The position numbers and the translations under genes were made by a program. From Lysobacterales bacterium (GTDB lineage: Bacteria; Pseudomonadota; Gammaproteobacteria; Xanthomonadales; Rhodanobacteraceae), in assembly GCA_016721015.1 (NCBI GenBank), contig JADKJL010000001.1:62001-126000 (forward strand): 64,000 bases of DNA, read 5' to 3'. This document shows, piece by piece, positions 53,601 to 61,326 of this stretch. The notes below the pieces were generated by a model, which worked only from the letters and a program-made list of their open reading frames with translations, was not told the DNA's origin and searched no databases. Position 1 is the first letter of the stretch. Each line of letters opens with the position of its first letter.

Positions 53601-55122
53601 GAATCGTGCCGCCCGAAGTCAAGGCGGTCAGGCGTGCATTGCGCCGGCCCTTGACCTTGCCATGCACGGCATCGCGATGCAGATAGCCCGCGCGCGTACC
53701 GCGCCGCGTCGTGAAACCCTCGGCGAGCATGCGCACGACATCATCGAAATCCTTGCGCGCGAGATTTCGGTACGGCCATGCGCGGCGCATCCAGTCGTAC
53801 AACGCCCCTTCGTCCCATTCGCCGCAGGCGACTTCGGCAACAATTTGCTGGGCCAGCACATCAATCGGTGCGATTGGTATCTTCAGCGCGTCGAGTTCAC
53901 CGCGGCGGATGCAATCAAGCAGGGCCGCGCATTCCACCAGATCATCACGCGATTGTGGAAACAGGCGTCCCTTCGGCGTCGCCCCGACCGCATGACCGGA
54001 GCGACCCACCCGCTGCAGCAAGGCCGCGATCGCATGCGGCGAGCCGAGCTGGCAGACCAGATCGACATCGCCGATATCGATGCCGAGTTCGAGCGAAGCG
54101 GTGGCAACCAATACCTTGAGCTCACCACGCTTGAGGCGCTGCTCGGCATCGAGGCGCAATTCCTTGGCCAGACTGCCGTGATGCGCGGCGACGTGCTGCT
54201 TGCCGAGGCGCTCGCCCAGATGGCGTGCCGCGCGCTCCGCCATGCGCCGCGTATTGACGAAGACCAGGGTCGTGCGATGCGACTCGACCAGTTCGGCGAG
54301 GCAGTTGTAGACCGTCTCCCAAACCTCGTTCGACATCACCGCTTCAAGCGGCACCAGCGGCATCTCGATGGCCAGATCGCGCGTGCGCACATGGCCCGAG
54401 TCGATGATGGCGCAATCGGGAACTCCGCCCGCATCCACGTGGCTGGTGCCGACGAGGAAGCGCGCAATCTCTTCGATCGGCTTCTGCGTCGCCGACAAGC
54501 CAATGCGGACCAGACGGCGCTGGCACAGCGATTCGAGGCGCTCAAGGGTCAACGCCAGATGGCTGCCGCGCTTGTCGCCGGCAATCGCGTGGATTTCATC
54601 GATGATCACCGACCGTGTGCCGGCCAGCATCAATCGACCCGACTCCGAGCCGAGCAACACATACAGCGATTCGGGCGTGGTGACGAGGATATGCGGCGGT
54701 GATTTGAGCATGCGCTGACGATCGGCGGTCGGTGTATCGCCGGTGCGCACGCCGGCGCGGATATCGATATTGATGTGGCCGCGTCTTTCGAGTTCTGCAC
54801 GGATGCCGGCGAGCGGTGCCTCGAGATTGATCGCAATGTCGTTGGACAGCGCTTTCAACGGAGACACGTAGACAACCGAGGTCCCTTCAGTCAGCCCGAA
54901 ATCGATGCCTTCCCGAACCAGGCCATCGATCGCGGCAAGAAACGCGGCCAGGGTCTTGCCCGATCCGGTCGGCGCAGCAATCAGGGTGTGCCGGCCTTCG
55001 CGGATCGCCGGCCAGGCATCGACTTGAGCGGGTGTCGGCGCATCGAACGTGCGCGCAAACCAGGCCGCGACGGCCGGATGGAACGAATCGAGAACGGTGC
55101 TGGCGGACATCGGCAAGTGCAT
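50581..55122 (-). CDS. lhr: Lhr-family ATP-dependent helicase
   Basis: A 1,513-residue SF2 helicase of the Lhr class, close to the 1,538 residues of E. coli Lhr. The helicase core occupies about residues 30-400: Walker A APTGSGKT, DEIH box (VIIDEIHAI), motif III SAT (IGLSATQ), motif V ATASLELGIDIG and motif VI QRVGRSGH. A winged-helix/beta-barrel core and a long C-terminal domain follow. Lhr translocates 3'-5' on ssDNA and unwinds RNA-DNA hybrids, with a suggested repair role. Two REP sequences are translated within it (about residues 607-615 and 960-992). ATG codons 1 and 5 are both possible starts. Confidence 0.95.
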   Translation of the reverse strand: MHLPMSASTVLDSFHPAVAAWFARTFDAPTPAQVDAWPAIREGRHTLIAAPTGSGKTLAAFLAAIDGLVREGIDFGLTEGTSVVYVSPLKALSNDIAINLEAPLAGIRAELERRGHINIDIRAGVRTGDTPTADRQRMLKSPPHILVTTPESLYVLLGSESGRLMLAGTRSVIIDEIHAIAGDKRGSHLALTLERLESLCQRRLVRIGLSATQKPIEEIARFLVGTSHVDAGGVPDCAIIDSGHVRTRDLAIEMPLVPLEAVMSNEVWETVYNCLAELVESHRTTLVFVNTRRMAERAARHLGERLGKQHVAAHHGSLAKELRLDAEQRLKRGELKVLVATASLELGIDIGDVDLVCQLGSPHAIAALLQRVGRSGHAVGATPKGRLFPQSRDDLVECAALLDCIRRGELDALKIPIAPIDVLAQQIVAEVACGEWDEGALYDWMRRAWPYRNLARKDFDDVVRMLAEGFTTRRGTRAGYLHRDAVHGKVKGRRNARLTALTSGGTIPDTADYAVVVEPETITVGSVHEDFAIESMAGDIFQLGNTSYRVLRVERSKLRVEDAHGLPPSIPFWIAEAPGRSDELSIGVSRLREEIEARLIAQGDGTGIATEVAPTQIGERIALACRWLVDEVGINAVAAQQLVDYLARVRNALGVLPTREQIVMERFFDESGGTQLIIHSPFGSRINKAWGLALRKRFCRSFNFELQAAATEDAIILSLSTSHSFPLIEVSRYLHSASAQDILVQALLDAPLFGVRWRWAATTALALPRFAGGQKIAPQLQRMKSEDLLATVFPDQVACLENIVGERQIPDHPLVAQTLNDCLHEAMDVDGWLDVLRGLENGTIGIVARDLPEPSPLAAEILGARPYAFLDDAPLEERRTQAVQMRRWSDPESGDDLGALDLSAIEAVREEAWPDPRDADEMHETLLGIGHVSTDEAASQPQWADWLMQLARQMRATRLFVGSGFSRPKKGLPAVAMPSSHAEASRLKPLPMKEDGAIWVAAEKLPQIQAIHPLATMQPAIEAPAEYAAIEWTREDALIDLLRARMTALGPVTAIRLAESMAVALTEIERALVALETQGFVMRGRFTPASEVEEWCERHLLARIHRYTLKRLRREIEPVEARDYMRFLFDWHRIAANAQARGPDALASVLGQLEGFESAAGAWETELLPARIADYSIHWLDEQCRSGRIIWTRFASVASANRERAAGPVRSTPILILPRRSLRLWSQLALGSTQGETATSSRAQAVLDHLRAQGASFFDEIAQGTRLLKVELEEALGELVSRGLINADSFAGLRALLVPAARRSKHARRTRRSNLMGIEDAGRWALTRLLTPESSSDLAREAQQESIEHVARTLLRRYGVICWRLLARESAWLPPWRELLRVYRQLEARGEIRGGRFIAGLSGEQFALPEAIPLLRKARSRERDGSKVVIAASDPLNLVGILTPGARAPAIVGSRILHIDGIAVAALTGGKAVRLDGSDAAVPAEWQHALVFRGQGESAASSESAAHERSHIH
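52148..52242. repeat. REPIN inside lhr, translated in frame
   Basis: GGAAGCGGCTTCAGCCGCGA at the left end and an inverted GCGGCTGAAGCCGCTTCC at the right flank a core with AGGGAGTCCCTTTTTGGGG, as in the trpG-trpD copy. Read on the lhr strand it encodes VGSGFSRPKKGLPAVAMPSS followed by HAEASRLKPLPM, with no stop and no frame change. Confidence 0.9.
53279..53303. repeat. Single REP inside lhr
   Basis: GTGGGAGCGACTTCAGTCGC plus GATGC, identical to the left half of the repeat at 25064. On the lhr strand it encodes GIATEVAPTQI without disturbing the frame. Confidence 0.85.
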
Positions 55123-55210
55123 GCGACAACGGGCTGGAAGCCTACACCTACACGGGTCTCAAAGCATGAGACGCGGGCCGTTCAGCCGTGTCGCTGCAAT
55201 CGCGGTCTTG

Positions 55211-55672
55211 CTAGTTGGATGCTTGCACCGGGATCGGGTCGAACCCGTCAACGAACAACACATCGGTCATGATCGTGATCGGGCCATTCATCGCTGAATG
55301 GTTGCCACAGTTGTAATGCAGGCTGTCGGGCGCATCATTCGGCACGACAAAGGTCAGTGTCTGCGTGCCGGTTGCGCCGTTGTTGGTCACGCCATTGTTG
55401 TACTGGTTGCCTGAGCCGGTCGTATCGATCGTGTTGATATTGAACGGATGCGCAGCGCTGACATTCTGCATGACGAAATTGTAGGTCTGGCCGCGCAAAA
55501 GGGTCAGCGCCGGATTGGTCTGGCCGGCAATCGTCCAGGAGCTCATGCCGTTGTTGACCACGGTCATCGAGTTGGCCGTGCCAGCGTTGGCTGCCGAGGC
55601 GCCGGTGAAGAGAGCCAGGCCAAACGCAAGGCGAGCGCTGCTGCGCAGCAACGAAATGGAAAGATGGGTCAT
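55211..55672 (-). CDS. Secreted cupredoxin-like protein with LFVDGFD tail
   Basis: A 153-residue exported protein. The ATG at 55672 has AGGAG ten bases upstream and starts a signal peptide (ARLAFGLALFTGASAANAG). The mature part has a plastocyanin-like copper pattern: an early His in SAAHPF and a C-terminal YNCGNHSAMNG giving Cys, His and Met. It is therefore probably a type 1 (blue) copper protein, used for electron transfer or copper binding in the periplasm or outside. It ends with LFVDGFD plus eight residues, the same tail as on four unrelated secreted proteins at 1-10 kb. No operon partner is obvious. Confidence 0.85.
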   Translation of the reverse strand: MTHLSISLLRSSARLAFGLALFTGASAANAGTANSMTVVNNGMSSWTIAGQTNPALTLLRGQTYNFVMQNVSAAHPFNINTIDTTGSGNQYNNGVTNNGATGTQTLTFVVPNDAPDSLHYNCGNHSAMNGPITIMTDVLFVDGFDPIPVQASN

Positions 55673-55996
55673 TGTCCGGATCTCCTGGAAGGATCGCATA
55701 TGCCGAGGCGGATACGGTATCAGCAATGCAGAGCATGGTTGTGAAAAATGCGGTAGATTATGGCTTGCCAGTTTTCCTTTACTCCCACATTCCATTGATC
55801 GTCGTGCATGACGAACCCAGGTGGGGACAGTCGCCACCGGCCACGCATTCGGCGGCGACATCCCCGCGCTCCCGGCAGGGGTTTGCTCAAGGCAACGTTC
55901 GATGTCGTTGACCGCCACCCGCCGTGACAATGTCGCGGCTGAGCCAGCCCGGTCAGCGATGCGCCCATGCAATGGCTTCGTTCTGATTTCGGCAGT

Positions 55997-56404
55997 TCAA
56001 CCGGCCTGTGCGGCGACCGACCTGCGCACCATGCGTTGAACGAGATGTTCGAGTGCGTGCAGCGGATCCTCGCAGCTTCCGCCATGCACACTCGAGGTCT
56101 GGATCACGGCACTGCGCGGCGCAGTCAGCCAGTGGAAGCGTTCGCGCTGACTCAACTTGCCGAGCGCGCCTGCCGCTGCGCCACCCGCGCAAATCAGCGG
56201 AATCGCCGCCAGGTGTGCGCGAATCTGTTCAATGTCAGCGGTCGGATCAAGTGTGCGCAGGCGGGCTTCGTCGAGCTCGATTCGGGCTTCGAGGATGCGC
56301 GCCTTCACGCTCGAAAGAATCACCCCGACATTGATGAACTCCTCGCGCTCGGGGCGAGGCACGACACGCACGATCGCGTAGTCATACCAGATCGGCGCGG
56401 GCAC
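55997..56404 (-). CDS. DUF3037 protein
   Basis: A 135-residue protein opening WYDYAIVRVVPRPEREEFINVGVILSS, the DUF3037 signature. The start is a GTG at 56404 with a strong AGGAGG six bases upstream; longer in-frame starts would lie deep in the previous gene. It overlaps the HipA-like kinase gene by 23 bases, so the two are translated from one mRNA. DUF3037 is commonly found next to such kinases, but its function is not known. It could be a regulator, substrate or antitoxin-like partner. Confidence 0.85.
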   Translation of the reverse strand: MPAPIWYDYAIVRVVPRPEREEFINVGVILSSVKARILEARIELDEARLRTLDPTADIEQIRAHLAAIPLICAGGAAAGALGKLSQRERFHWLTAPRSAVIQTSSVHGGSCEDPLHALEHLVQRMVRRSVAAQAG

Positions 56405-57164
56405 GAATGGCCTCCTCGACAAAGGCGCGCGGCGCTTCGTTGCGCCGCAGCAGATAGTCGACATAGGCTTGGCGATGCGCGGCGACATCGGTAAAAGCAG
56501 CTTCCGCAGACAACCAGGATTCGGGAATCTGCGCGACGATTTCACCGATCAGGACTGGCGTGATTCTTTCGGCCAGCGGCGCATCCACCTCGGCGAGACG
56601 GCTGGCCAGGGGCAACAGGACATGATCCTTGATCTGCACGAACGGCTTGCGGCTGCGATCGGAAATACCATCCCAGCCATGATGGAAGTACAGCGCCGCG
56701 CCATGATCGATCAGCCAGAGCTTGCGATGCCAGGTCATCATGTTGGCGTTGCGCGGCGTTCGGTCGACATTGCTGACATAGGCGTCGAGCCAGACGATGC
56801 GCGAAGCGAGGTCGGCATCGGGCACCATCGCCAGCGGATCGAAGGTCACGGCGCCGGGCAGGTAGTCGAGGGCGAGATTGAGGCCCTTGCTGGCACGAAT
56901 CAGATCCTGAATCTCGGGATCCGGCTCGGTGCGCGCAAGCTCGTCATCGACCTCGACAAAAACCACTTCAGGCATCGGCAGATCAAGCGCCCGCGCCAGT
57001 TCGCCGGCAACCAGCTCGGCAATCAGCGCTTTCGGGCCCTGACCGGCACCGCGGAACTTGAGCACATACATGCCCGCATCGTCGGCCTCGATGATCGCCG
57101 GCAACGAACCGCCCTCGCGCAGCGGGGTGACATAGCGTGTCGCGGTGACGGTTCTGAGTTTCAT
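56382..57164 (-). CDS. HipA-like kinase (HipA_2 family)
   Basis: A 260-residue protein of the short HipA-like family (HipA_2), without the N-terminal subdomain of classic HipA. Kinase-like features are YVLKFRGAGQGPKALIAELVAGELA (nucleotide-binding lysine and helix), IVWLDAYVSNVDRTPRNANMM (catalytic-loop-like D...N with conserved NxDRTxxNxN) and WLIDHGAALYFHH (metal-binding Asp). Classic HipA phosphorylates glutamyl-tRNA synthetase; the target here is unknown. The start is the ATG at 57164, without a good ribosome site. No HipB-like DNA-binding antitoxin is present; the only partner is the overlapping DUF3037 gene. Confidence 0.83.
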   Translation of the reverse strand: MKLRTVTATRYVTPLREGGSLPAIIEADDAGMYVLKFRGAGQGPKALIAELVAGELARALDLPMPEVVFVEVDDELARTEPDPEIQDLIRASKGLNLALDYLPGAVTFDPLAMVPDADLASRIVWLDAYVSNVDRTPRNANMMTWHRKLWLIDHGAALYFHHGWDGISDRSRKPFVQIKDHVLLPLASRLAEVDAPLAERITPVLIGEIVAQIPESWLSAEAAFTDVAAHRQAYVDYLLRRNEAPRAFVEEAIRARADLV

Positions 57165-57360
57165 CGTCGGCGATGCTCGCATTGATCCGGCCACTTGCAA
57201 AGCATGGCTTGGGCCGTCCGCCCGCACGACAGGTAGCCGCGGAAGTCATTGCCGAAGGCGGGCTGCCCAACCTCAGCGGCATGCGCAACGCGTCAATGAA
57301 GATGGCGTCACACCAACGATGTCTGGCCCAAGCCGGGGCAACCCGGCTTGCCGAGGCGGA

Positions 57361-58044
57361 TCATTGTTTCGGCGGCGGCGCTGGTTTGACCGGCGCCGGC
57401 ACTGTCCCGCCATTGGCTGCACGCCCCGCAGTGGCCTGTTTCGACCACTCCTCGATCAGTTGGGCGCGGGCCGCGCGGCGGCTGCCGGACTCCTTCGGCT
57501 CGTCGACGGCTGGTTCGTCCGCTTTGCCGGTATCGATGTAGCGCAGCAGCCGATCGATTTGTAGCGCAAGCATCGCGTCGACCGTTGGGGCGAGCTGATC
57601 GAGGCCGCTCGCACTCGATCCGTTGACGCGATAATCGACATCGAGTTCGGTGGTGTCGTCGTCGGTCGGCTTCAGGCTGAAGGTCAACACGCCGTTCACG
57701 GCGTTTTCCTGGAGCGGGCCGAGCGCTGCATTGAGGCGCAGCAGTTCATTCTTGACGGCCAGGATGACGCGACCATGCTCGGCGCTGCCGCTGGCCCAAC
57801 GCTCGCAGAAGCAGCCGCCCGCCTCGGCTTTCAGGCTCAGGTTTGCCGACTCGCCCGACCAGGTGTGCTCGGCGCTCCACCAGCGCGCGACTTCGCTCAG
57901 TGCAACGTAGACCTTGGCGGGTGGTGCCTCGAGGTGGGCCGAGAATCCGATCAGGAAATGATCGGCGGCTGCTTCGCTGACCTCGGCTCGCGCATTGCAC
58001 GCCATGAGGCCGCCAAGGGCACACAGCAGGAGCATGGCTTTCAT
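57361..58044 (-). CDS. Exported SRPBCC-fold protein
   Basis: A 227-residue protein with a signal or lipoprotein-like start (MKAMLLLCALGGLMACNARA; LMAC could be a lipobox) from the ATG at 58044 with AAGGA upstream. The middle (about 35-185) resembles the START/SRPBCC fold (VYVALSEVARWWSAEHTWSG, GGCFCERW, TFSLKPTDDDTTELDVDYRV). Such proteins bind hydrophobic ligands. The C-terminal 40 residues are Pro/Ala/Lys-rich and probably disordered. The 196-base gap to the kinase gene upstream on the other side shows nothing recognisable. Confidence 0.82.
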   Translation of the reverse strand: MKAMLLLCALGGLMACNARAEVSEAAADHFLIGFSAHLEAPPAKVYVALSEVARWWSAEHTWSGESANLSLKAEAGGCFCERWASGSAEHGRVILAVKNELLRLNAALGPLQENAVNGVLTFSLKPTDDDTTELDVDYRVNGSSASGLDQLAPTVDAMLALQIDRLLRYIDTGKADEPAVDEPKESGSRRAARAQLIEEWSKQATAGRAANGGTVPAPVKPAPPPKQ

Positions 58045-58182
58045 CGATGGGATCCTTGCCCGGGCGGCACGCGGCGATGCGCCCTTGTGGCAGACCGAAC
58101 CAGTCACGTCAAGCACTCTCTCGACGCCCATTGATTCGGTTCATCAACGGGTATCCTGATCATCATTTCATCAAACATTTGC

Positions 58183-58219
58183 CTATTAATGCAATTAATA
58201 GTATTTTCAATGAAAATAC
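58183..58219. promoter_or_regulatory. Two abutting AT-rich palindromes upstream of a low-GC gene
   Basis: CTATTAAT-GCA-ATTAATAG (58183-58201) is followed at once by GTATTTTC-AAT-GAAAATAC (58201-58219), both perfect 8-bp dyads with 3-base loops sharing one G. They end 36 bases before the next start codon. They may be tandem operator sites or mRNA leader hairpins. Confidence 0.6.
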
Positions 58220-58255
58220 AGACCCGCCTCAAGGTCTATCATATGGAGAAAGGAA

Positions 58256-58774
58256 ATGTACCTCATGAAGACGAGACTCATATTTTTATTGATTTTTCTG
58301 ACTGCCATTCCATTGACAACAAATGCGCAGACGCTTTCGTCATCGACATCGAAACCTGATACGAAAGCGATTTCTGGCGTGATCGTGATGCAAGGAAAAT
58401 TTGAGCGCGACGGAAAGACTGTCGAGTTCACTGAAACCACTCCCATTACCGATTTGGTCGAGTTCTACGCCGAGCGCGGGATTGCGTACGTCGAAAGCAC
58501 CTCAAGCGGAAATACAACCCAAGGCGGCTTTGGAGATCCTCCTCCAACAATACCACCGCCTGGCCCGGGCACAGTTCCGACCTACGTGACATATGTCGCA
58601 ATGCGAGCCTTGGGAGGGGGATATATTCGACAAACATCGTACAATCGTACTATTATCCAAACTCCTGGCGGAATGACGAATACTCCTTGGGTAATAAACA
58701 GGGATAGCATCAGCCCTGCTGGTCCTGGTTGCAACATAGGAAATCTGGATCAGTGTTCGCTGATGCTTGAATAG
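58256..58774 (+). CDS. Low-GC secreted hypothetical protein
   Basis: A 172-residue protein not recognised as any family. It has a signal peptide (TRLIFLLIFLTAIPLTTNAQ), a Ser/Thr-rich mature start, a Gly/Pro spacer (PPPTIPPPGPGTVPTYV) and two C-terminal cysteines (CNIGNLDQC). Codon use is markedly richer in A and T than in all neighbours, suggesting recent transfer. GGAG seven bases before the ATG at 58256 supports that start; the ATG three codons on is also possible. Two perfect palindromes precede it. It lies between the SRPBCC gene and phhA with no operon partner other than a doubtful small frame. Confidence 0.7.
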   Translation: MYLMKTRLIFLLIFLTAIPLTTNAQTLSSSTSKPDTKAISGVIVMQGKFERDGKTVEFTETTPITDLVEFYAERGIAYVESTSSGNTTQGGFGDPPPTIPPPGPGTVPTYVTYVAMRALGGGYIRQTSYNRTIIQTPGGMTNTPWVINRDSISPAGPGCNIGNLDQCSLMLE

Positions 58775-58798
58775 TTCACGAGAAACAAGGAACTCGAA

Positions 58799-59011
58799 AT
58801 GCGACCTCGACGACCACCAGCCAAGGCTGGTGGGATGAGGCTGCCGCTACGCCGACTGAGAGTCGGTCAAGCGCGGAACCTCTTGCCAAGAACCGGTTCT
58901 GCGCAACCTTGCAACCATGGAGCAGCAATTGCCGCGGCTATAGCTGAGGCCAAATCCGGGGGCCTACCTAATGAAAAGGAATGGCGCAAGGTCCTGCCAA
59001 CTGCGGGTTGA
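58799..59011 (+). CDS. Possible 70-residue protein (doubtful)
   Basis: An open frame starting nine bases after an AAGGAA ribosome-like site and 24 bases after the preceding gene. The first part is low-complexity and basic (RPRRPPAKAGG). It includes a perfect hairpin CCACCAGCC-AA-GGCTGGTGG (58814-58833) that could instead be the terminator of the upstream gene. The C-terminal half (AIAAAIAEAKSGGLPNEKEW) is more protein-like. No family is recognised; it may be a remnant. Confidence 0.3.
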   Translation: MRPRRPPAKAGGMRLPLRRLRVGQARNLLPRTGSAQPCNHGAAIAAAIAEAKSGGLPNEKEWRKVLPTAG

Positions 59012-59020
59012 TGTACAAAC

Positions 59021-59911
59021 TCAGGCGTCGGCGTCGGTAGCCCAGCCTTCGCCGCTGCCGCGATGGAACAGCGTGTCCGTTTCGAGCACCGCAGCGGCCG
59101 CGTACGCCGGCTGCGCGGCGAGTTCGGCATAGATCGGCACGAAATCCGGGCGCGTCGCCTCCATCAACTGTTCGAAGCTGTCGATCACGAAATAGGTTTT
59201 CTGAAAGGTGTCGATGCGGTAGCGCGTGCGCATGATGCGCTTGATGTCAAAGCCAATCCGGTTGGGGGCAGCCGATTCGAGGCAATGAATTGATTCTCCT
59301 TTCGAGGAGACGATTCCGGAGCCGTAGATGCGCAACGCGCCGTTCTGCCGGATCAGGCCAAACTCGACCGTGTACCAGTAGAGCCGGGTCAGATTGACCA
59401 GGGCCTCGGCACTGACGCCGTGCGCCTTGACGCCACCGCGGCCGTAGGCGGCCATGTAGTCGGCAAATACGGGATTGAGGAGCAGGGGCACATGGCCGAA
59501 CAGGTCATGGAACATGTCCGGCTCGGCGATGTAGTCGATCTGGTCGGGACGACGGATCCACCAGGTCACCGGGAAGCGCCGATTGGCCAGATGTTCGAAG
59601 AAATCAAACTCGGGCAGCAGGCCCTCGACGCCGATCAATTTCCAGCCGGTGGTCTTGGCCAGCAGTTCATTGATTTCTTCGAAGCGCGGAATCTGCTCGG
59701 CCGACATGCCGAACAGATTCTGGTTCTCGATGAACTCCGCGCAGGCGCGGCCCTTGAGCACCTCACGCTGGCGCTTGAACAAGGTTGCCCAGGTGGCGTG
59801 GTCATCGGCGGTGTAGCTGTCCCAGGGCTGATCGACAATGGCCGTCGTGTAGGCCGGCACATAGCCCTTGTCGGTCAGCTGGTTTTCGACGCGGCGCGGT
59901 TCGGTGGACAT
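59021..59911 (-). CDS. phhA: Phenylalanine 4-monooxygenase
   Basis: A 296-residue bacterial phenylalanine hydroxylase. The start at 59911 (MSTEPRRVENQLTDKGYVPAYTT) fits the known N-terminus of xanthomonad homologues. Iron ligands are the two His of FHDLFGHVP and the Glu of YWYTVEFGL; pterin and substrate contacts lie in FPVTWWIRRPDQIDYIAEPD. It converts phenylalanine to tyrosine with tetrahydrobiopterin and oxygen. It is divergent from an Lrp-family regulator, the usual arrangement in this order, so is probably controlled by it. The pterin-recycling gene (phhB) is not adjacent. Confidence 0.96.
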   Translation of the reverse strand: MSTEPRRVENQLTDKGYVPAYTTAIVDQPWDSYTADDHATWATLFKRQREVLKGRACAEFIENQNLFGMSAEQIPRFEEINELLAKTTGWKLIGVEGLLPEFDFFEHLANRRFPVTWWIRRPDQIDYIAEPDMFHDLFGHVPLLLNPVFADYMAAYGRGGVKAHGVSAEALVNLTRLYWYTVEFGLIRQNGALRIYGSGIVSSKGESIHCLESAAPNRIGFDIKRIMRTRYRIDTFQKTYFVIDSFEQLMEATRPDFVPIYAELAAQPAYAAAAVLETDTLFHRGSGEGWATDADA

Positions 59912-60000
59912 GCTGGCAACCCATTCGATTCGACCATCCATGCTAACGGCTCAGGCGCGCAACAGGCTTGCGAACTTGCCATAGAACGCCCTTTCAGCGC

Positions 60001-60024
60001 ATATTTATTGCGTGAAATTGATAT
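60001..60024. promoter_or_regulatory. AT-rich imperfect dyad between phhA and lrp
   Basis: A 24-base segment beginning ATATTTATTG and ending TTGATAT is symmetric at 16 of 24 positions, in otherwise GC-rich DNA. It lies about 90 bases from phhA and 31 from lrp, a suitable place for Lrp binding to both promoters. Confidence 0.4.
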
Positions 60025-60054
60025 TCCACACATGAATCGAGCGAATTCGCCGTC

Positions 60055-60522
60055 TTGACTCTGGATCGCACCGATTTGCGCATCCTCGCCCTGCTGCAGG
60101 CGAACGGGCGCGCGACGAATGCCGAAATCGCCGAATCGGTCAGCCTGTCGGCCTCGGCCTGCCTGCGCCGCGTGCAGAAACTGGAGGCCGACGGCGTCAT
60201 CTCCGGCTATGCCGCCCTGATCGATCCGCAGGCCGTGGGTCTCGGCCTGCAGGCGTTTGTGCGCGTGCAGCTGGAGAAGCATGGCAGCGTCGCCGTGCAG
60301 CACTTCGTCGAAAGTGTGCAGCGCTGGGATGAAGTCATCGCCTGTCACGCGCTGACCGGCGAGATGGACTACCTGCTGCATGTCGTGGTCAGCGATCTCG
60401 ATGACTTCTCGCGGTTCCTGCTCGACAAGCTGCTCAATGAGACCGGTGTCGGCGATGTCAATTCGAGTTTCGTCCTGCGCACGGTCAAGCAGACCCGCGC
60501 ACTGCCGATTGCAGCGACCTGA
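60055..60522 (+). CDS. Lrp/AsnC-family transcriptional regulator
   Basis: A 155-residue Lrp protein. The DNA-binding domain is at 1-60 (LDRTDLRILALLQANGRATN, EIAESVSLSASACLRRVQKLE) and the ligand-binding RAM domain at 65-150 (FVRVQLEKHG, ITGEMDYLL-like LTGEMDYLLHVVVSD). The start codon is TTG at 60055; no in-frame ATG precedes it and the MTLDRTDL opening matches relatives. Divergence from phhA suggests it senses phenylalanine or tyrosine and regulates phhA and itself. Confidence 0.9.
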   Translation: MTLDRTDLRILALLQANGRATNAEIAESVSLSASACLRRVQKLEADGVISGYAALIDPQAVGLGLQAFVRVQLEKHGSVAVQHFVESVQRWDEVIACHALTGEMDYLLHVVVSDLDDFSRFLLDKLLNETGVGDVNSSFVLRTVKQTRALPIAAT

Positions 60523-60528
60523 AGCGGA

Positions 60529-61326
60529 TCAGTGCAGGGTGTGGCGGCGACCATCCTTGTCATCGACACGGGTCGGGAAGTGCAGGATGCGCGCGCCTTC
60601 GGACGACTCCGGTTCACGTTTCCACAACACCGGCACGTCATCCGGCCGCGGCAGGTCGAGTTCCGAATCGGCGAACGCTTGCTCGTCTTCCTCGTCCTCC
60701 CAACTGTAGCGTTTGCGCGGCGGCTTCGGATCGAGGCGGAACAACAACAGCGCCGCGATGATTCCGGCCACGGCACCGCCCAGGTGATACTCGAACGACA
60801 CATGCTCCTCGCGCGGCAGCACGGTCAGCAACATGCCGCCGTAGAAGAAGAACACGACCAGCGAAATGGCGATGCCGAGTCGATCGCGGCGTAGCAGGCC
60901 GGTCAGAAACAGAAAGAACATGAGCCCGTGGTTGATCCCGCTCATGCCGACATGCACCGAATCCCGCGCAAACAGCCAGACGCCCAGACCCGACAGCAGC
61001 CAGATCATCGGCAAGGCCCAGCGCGTCGCCAGCGGGTACGCGTACAGGGTCAAGGTCGCGAGCAAGGCCAGTGGCAATGTATTTGACATCAGGTGCTCGA
61101 ATGACGCGTGCGCGAGTGGTGCACTGAGGATGCCGAGCAAGCTGCCAACGCGGCGAGGCTCGATGCCAAGGTCGTTCACCGACCAGCCGAGCAGCCAGCC
61201 GCCCAACCAGACCAGCCAGATACCGGCCAACAGGATGGCCGCGCTGAACACCGCGTAGTGAATGCGCTGACGATCGGATTTGACCGCGACGCTGCCAGGT
61301 TCGGGAGTGGGGGAGGCGATATCCAT
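60529..61326 (-). CDS. Rhomboid-family intramembrane serine protease
   Basis: A 265-residue membrane protein with six to seven helices. The rhomboid active site is complete: HLMSN (loop residues of the oxyanion hole, about 79-83), GMSG with nucleophile Ser (about 127-130) and the catalytic His in FEYHLGGAVAGI. The last 65 residues are an acidic and charged cytosolic tail (EDEEDEQAFADSELD). Rhomboids cut transmembrane substrates within the bilayer. Substrate unknown. It is convergent with the lrp gene. Confidence 0.92.
   Translation of the reverse strand: MDIASPTPEPGSVAVKSDRQRIHYAVFSAAILLAGIWLVWLGGWLLGWSVNDLGIEPRRVGSLLGILSAPLAHASFEHLMSNTLPLALLATLTLYAYPLATRWALPMIWLLSGLGVWLFARDSVHVGMSGINHGLMFFLFLTGLLRRDRLGIAISLVVFFFYGGMLLTVLPREEHVSFEYHLGGAVAGIIAALLLFRLDPKPPRKRYSWEDEEDEQAFADSELDLPRPDDVPVLWKREPESSEGARILHFPTRVDDKDGRRHTLH

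Noticed and set aside
51574..54702. A plus-strand open frame of more than 1,000 codons antisense to lhr
   Set aside because: High GC leaves long frames opposite real genes. The sequence is repetitive Arg/His/Gln-rich without domains, while the minus strand has complete helicase motifs.
58814..58833. Calling the 9-bp hairpin a Rho-independent terminator
   Set aside because: The stem is perfect but no U-tract follows and it lies inside an open frame with a ribosome site, so I left its role open.
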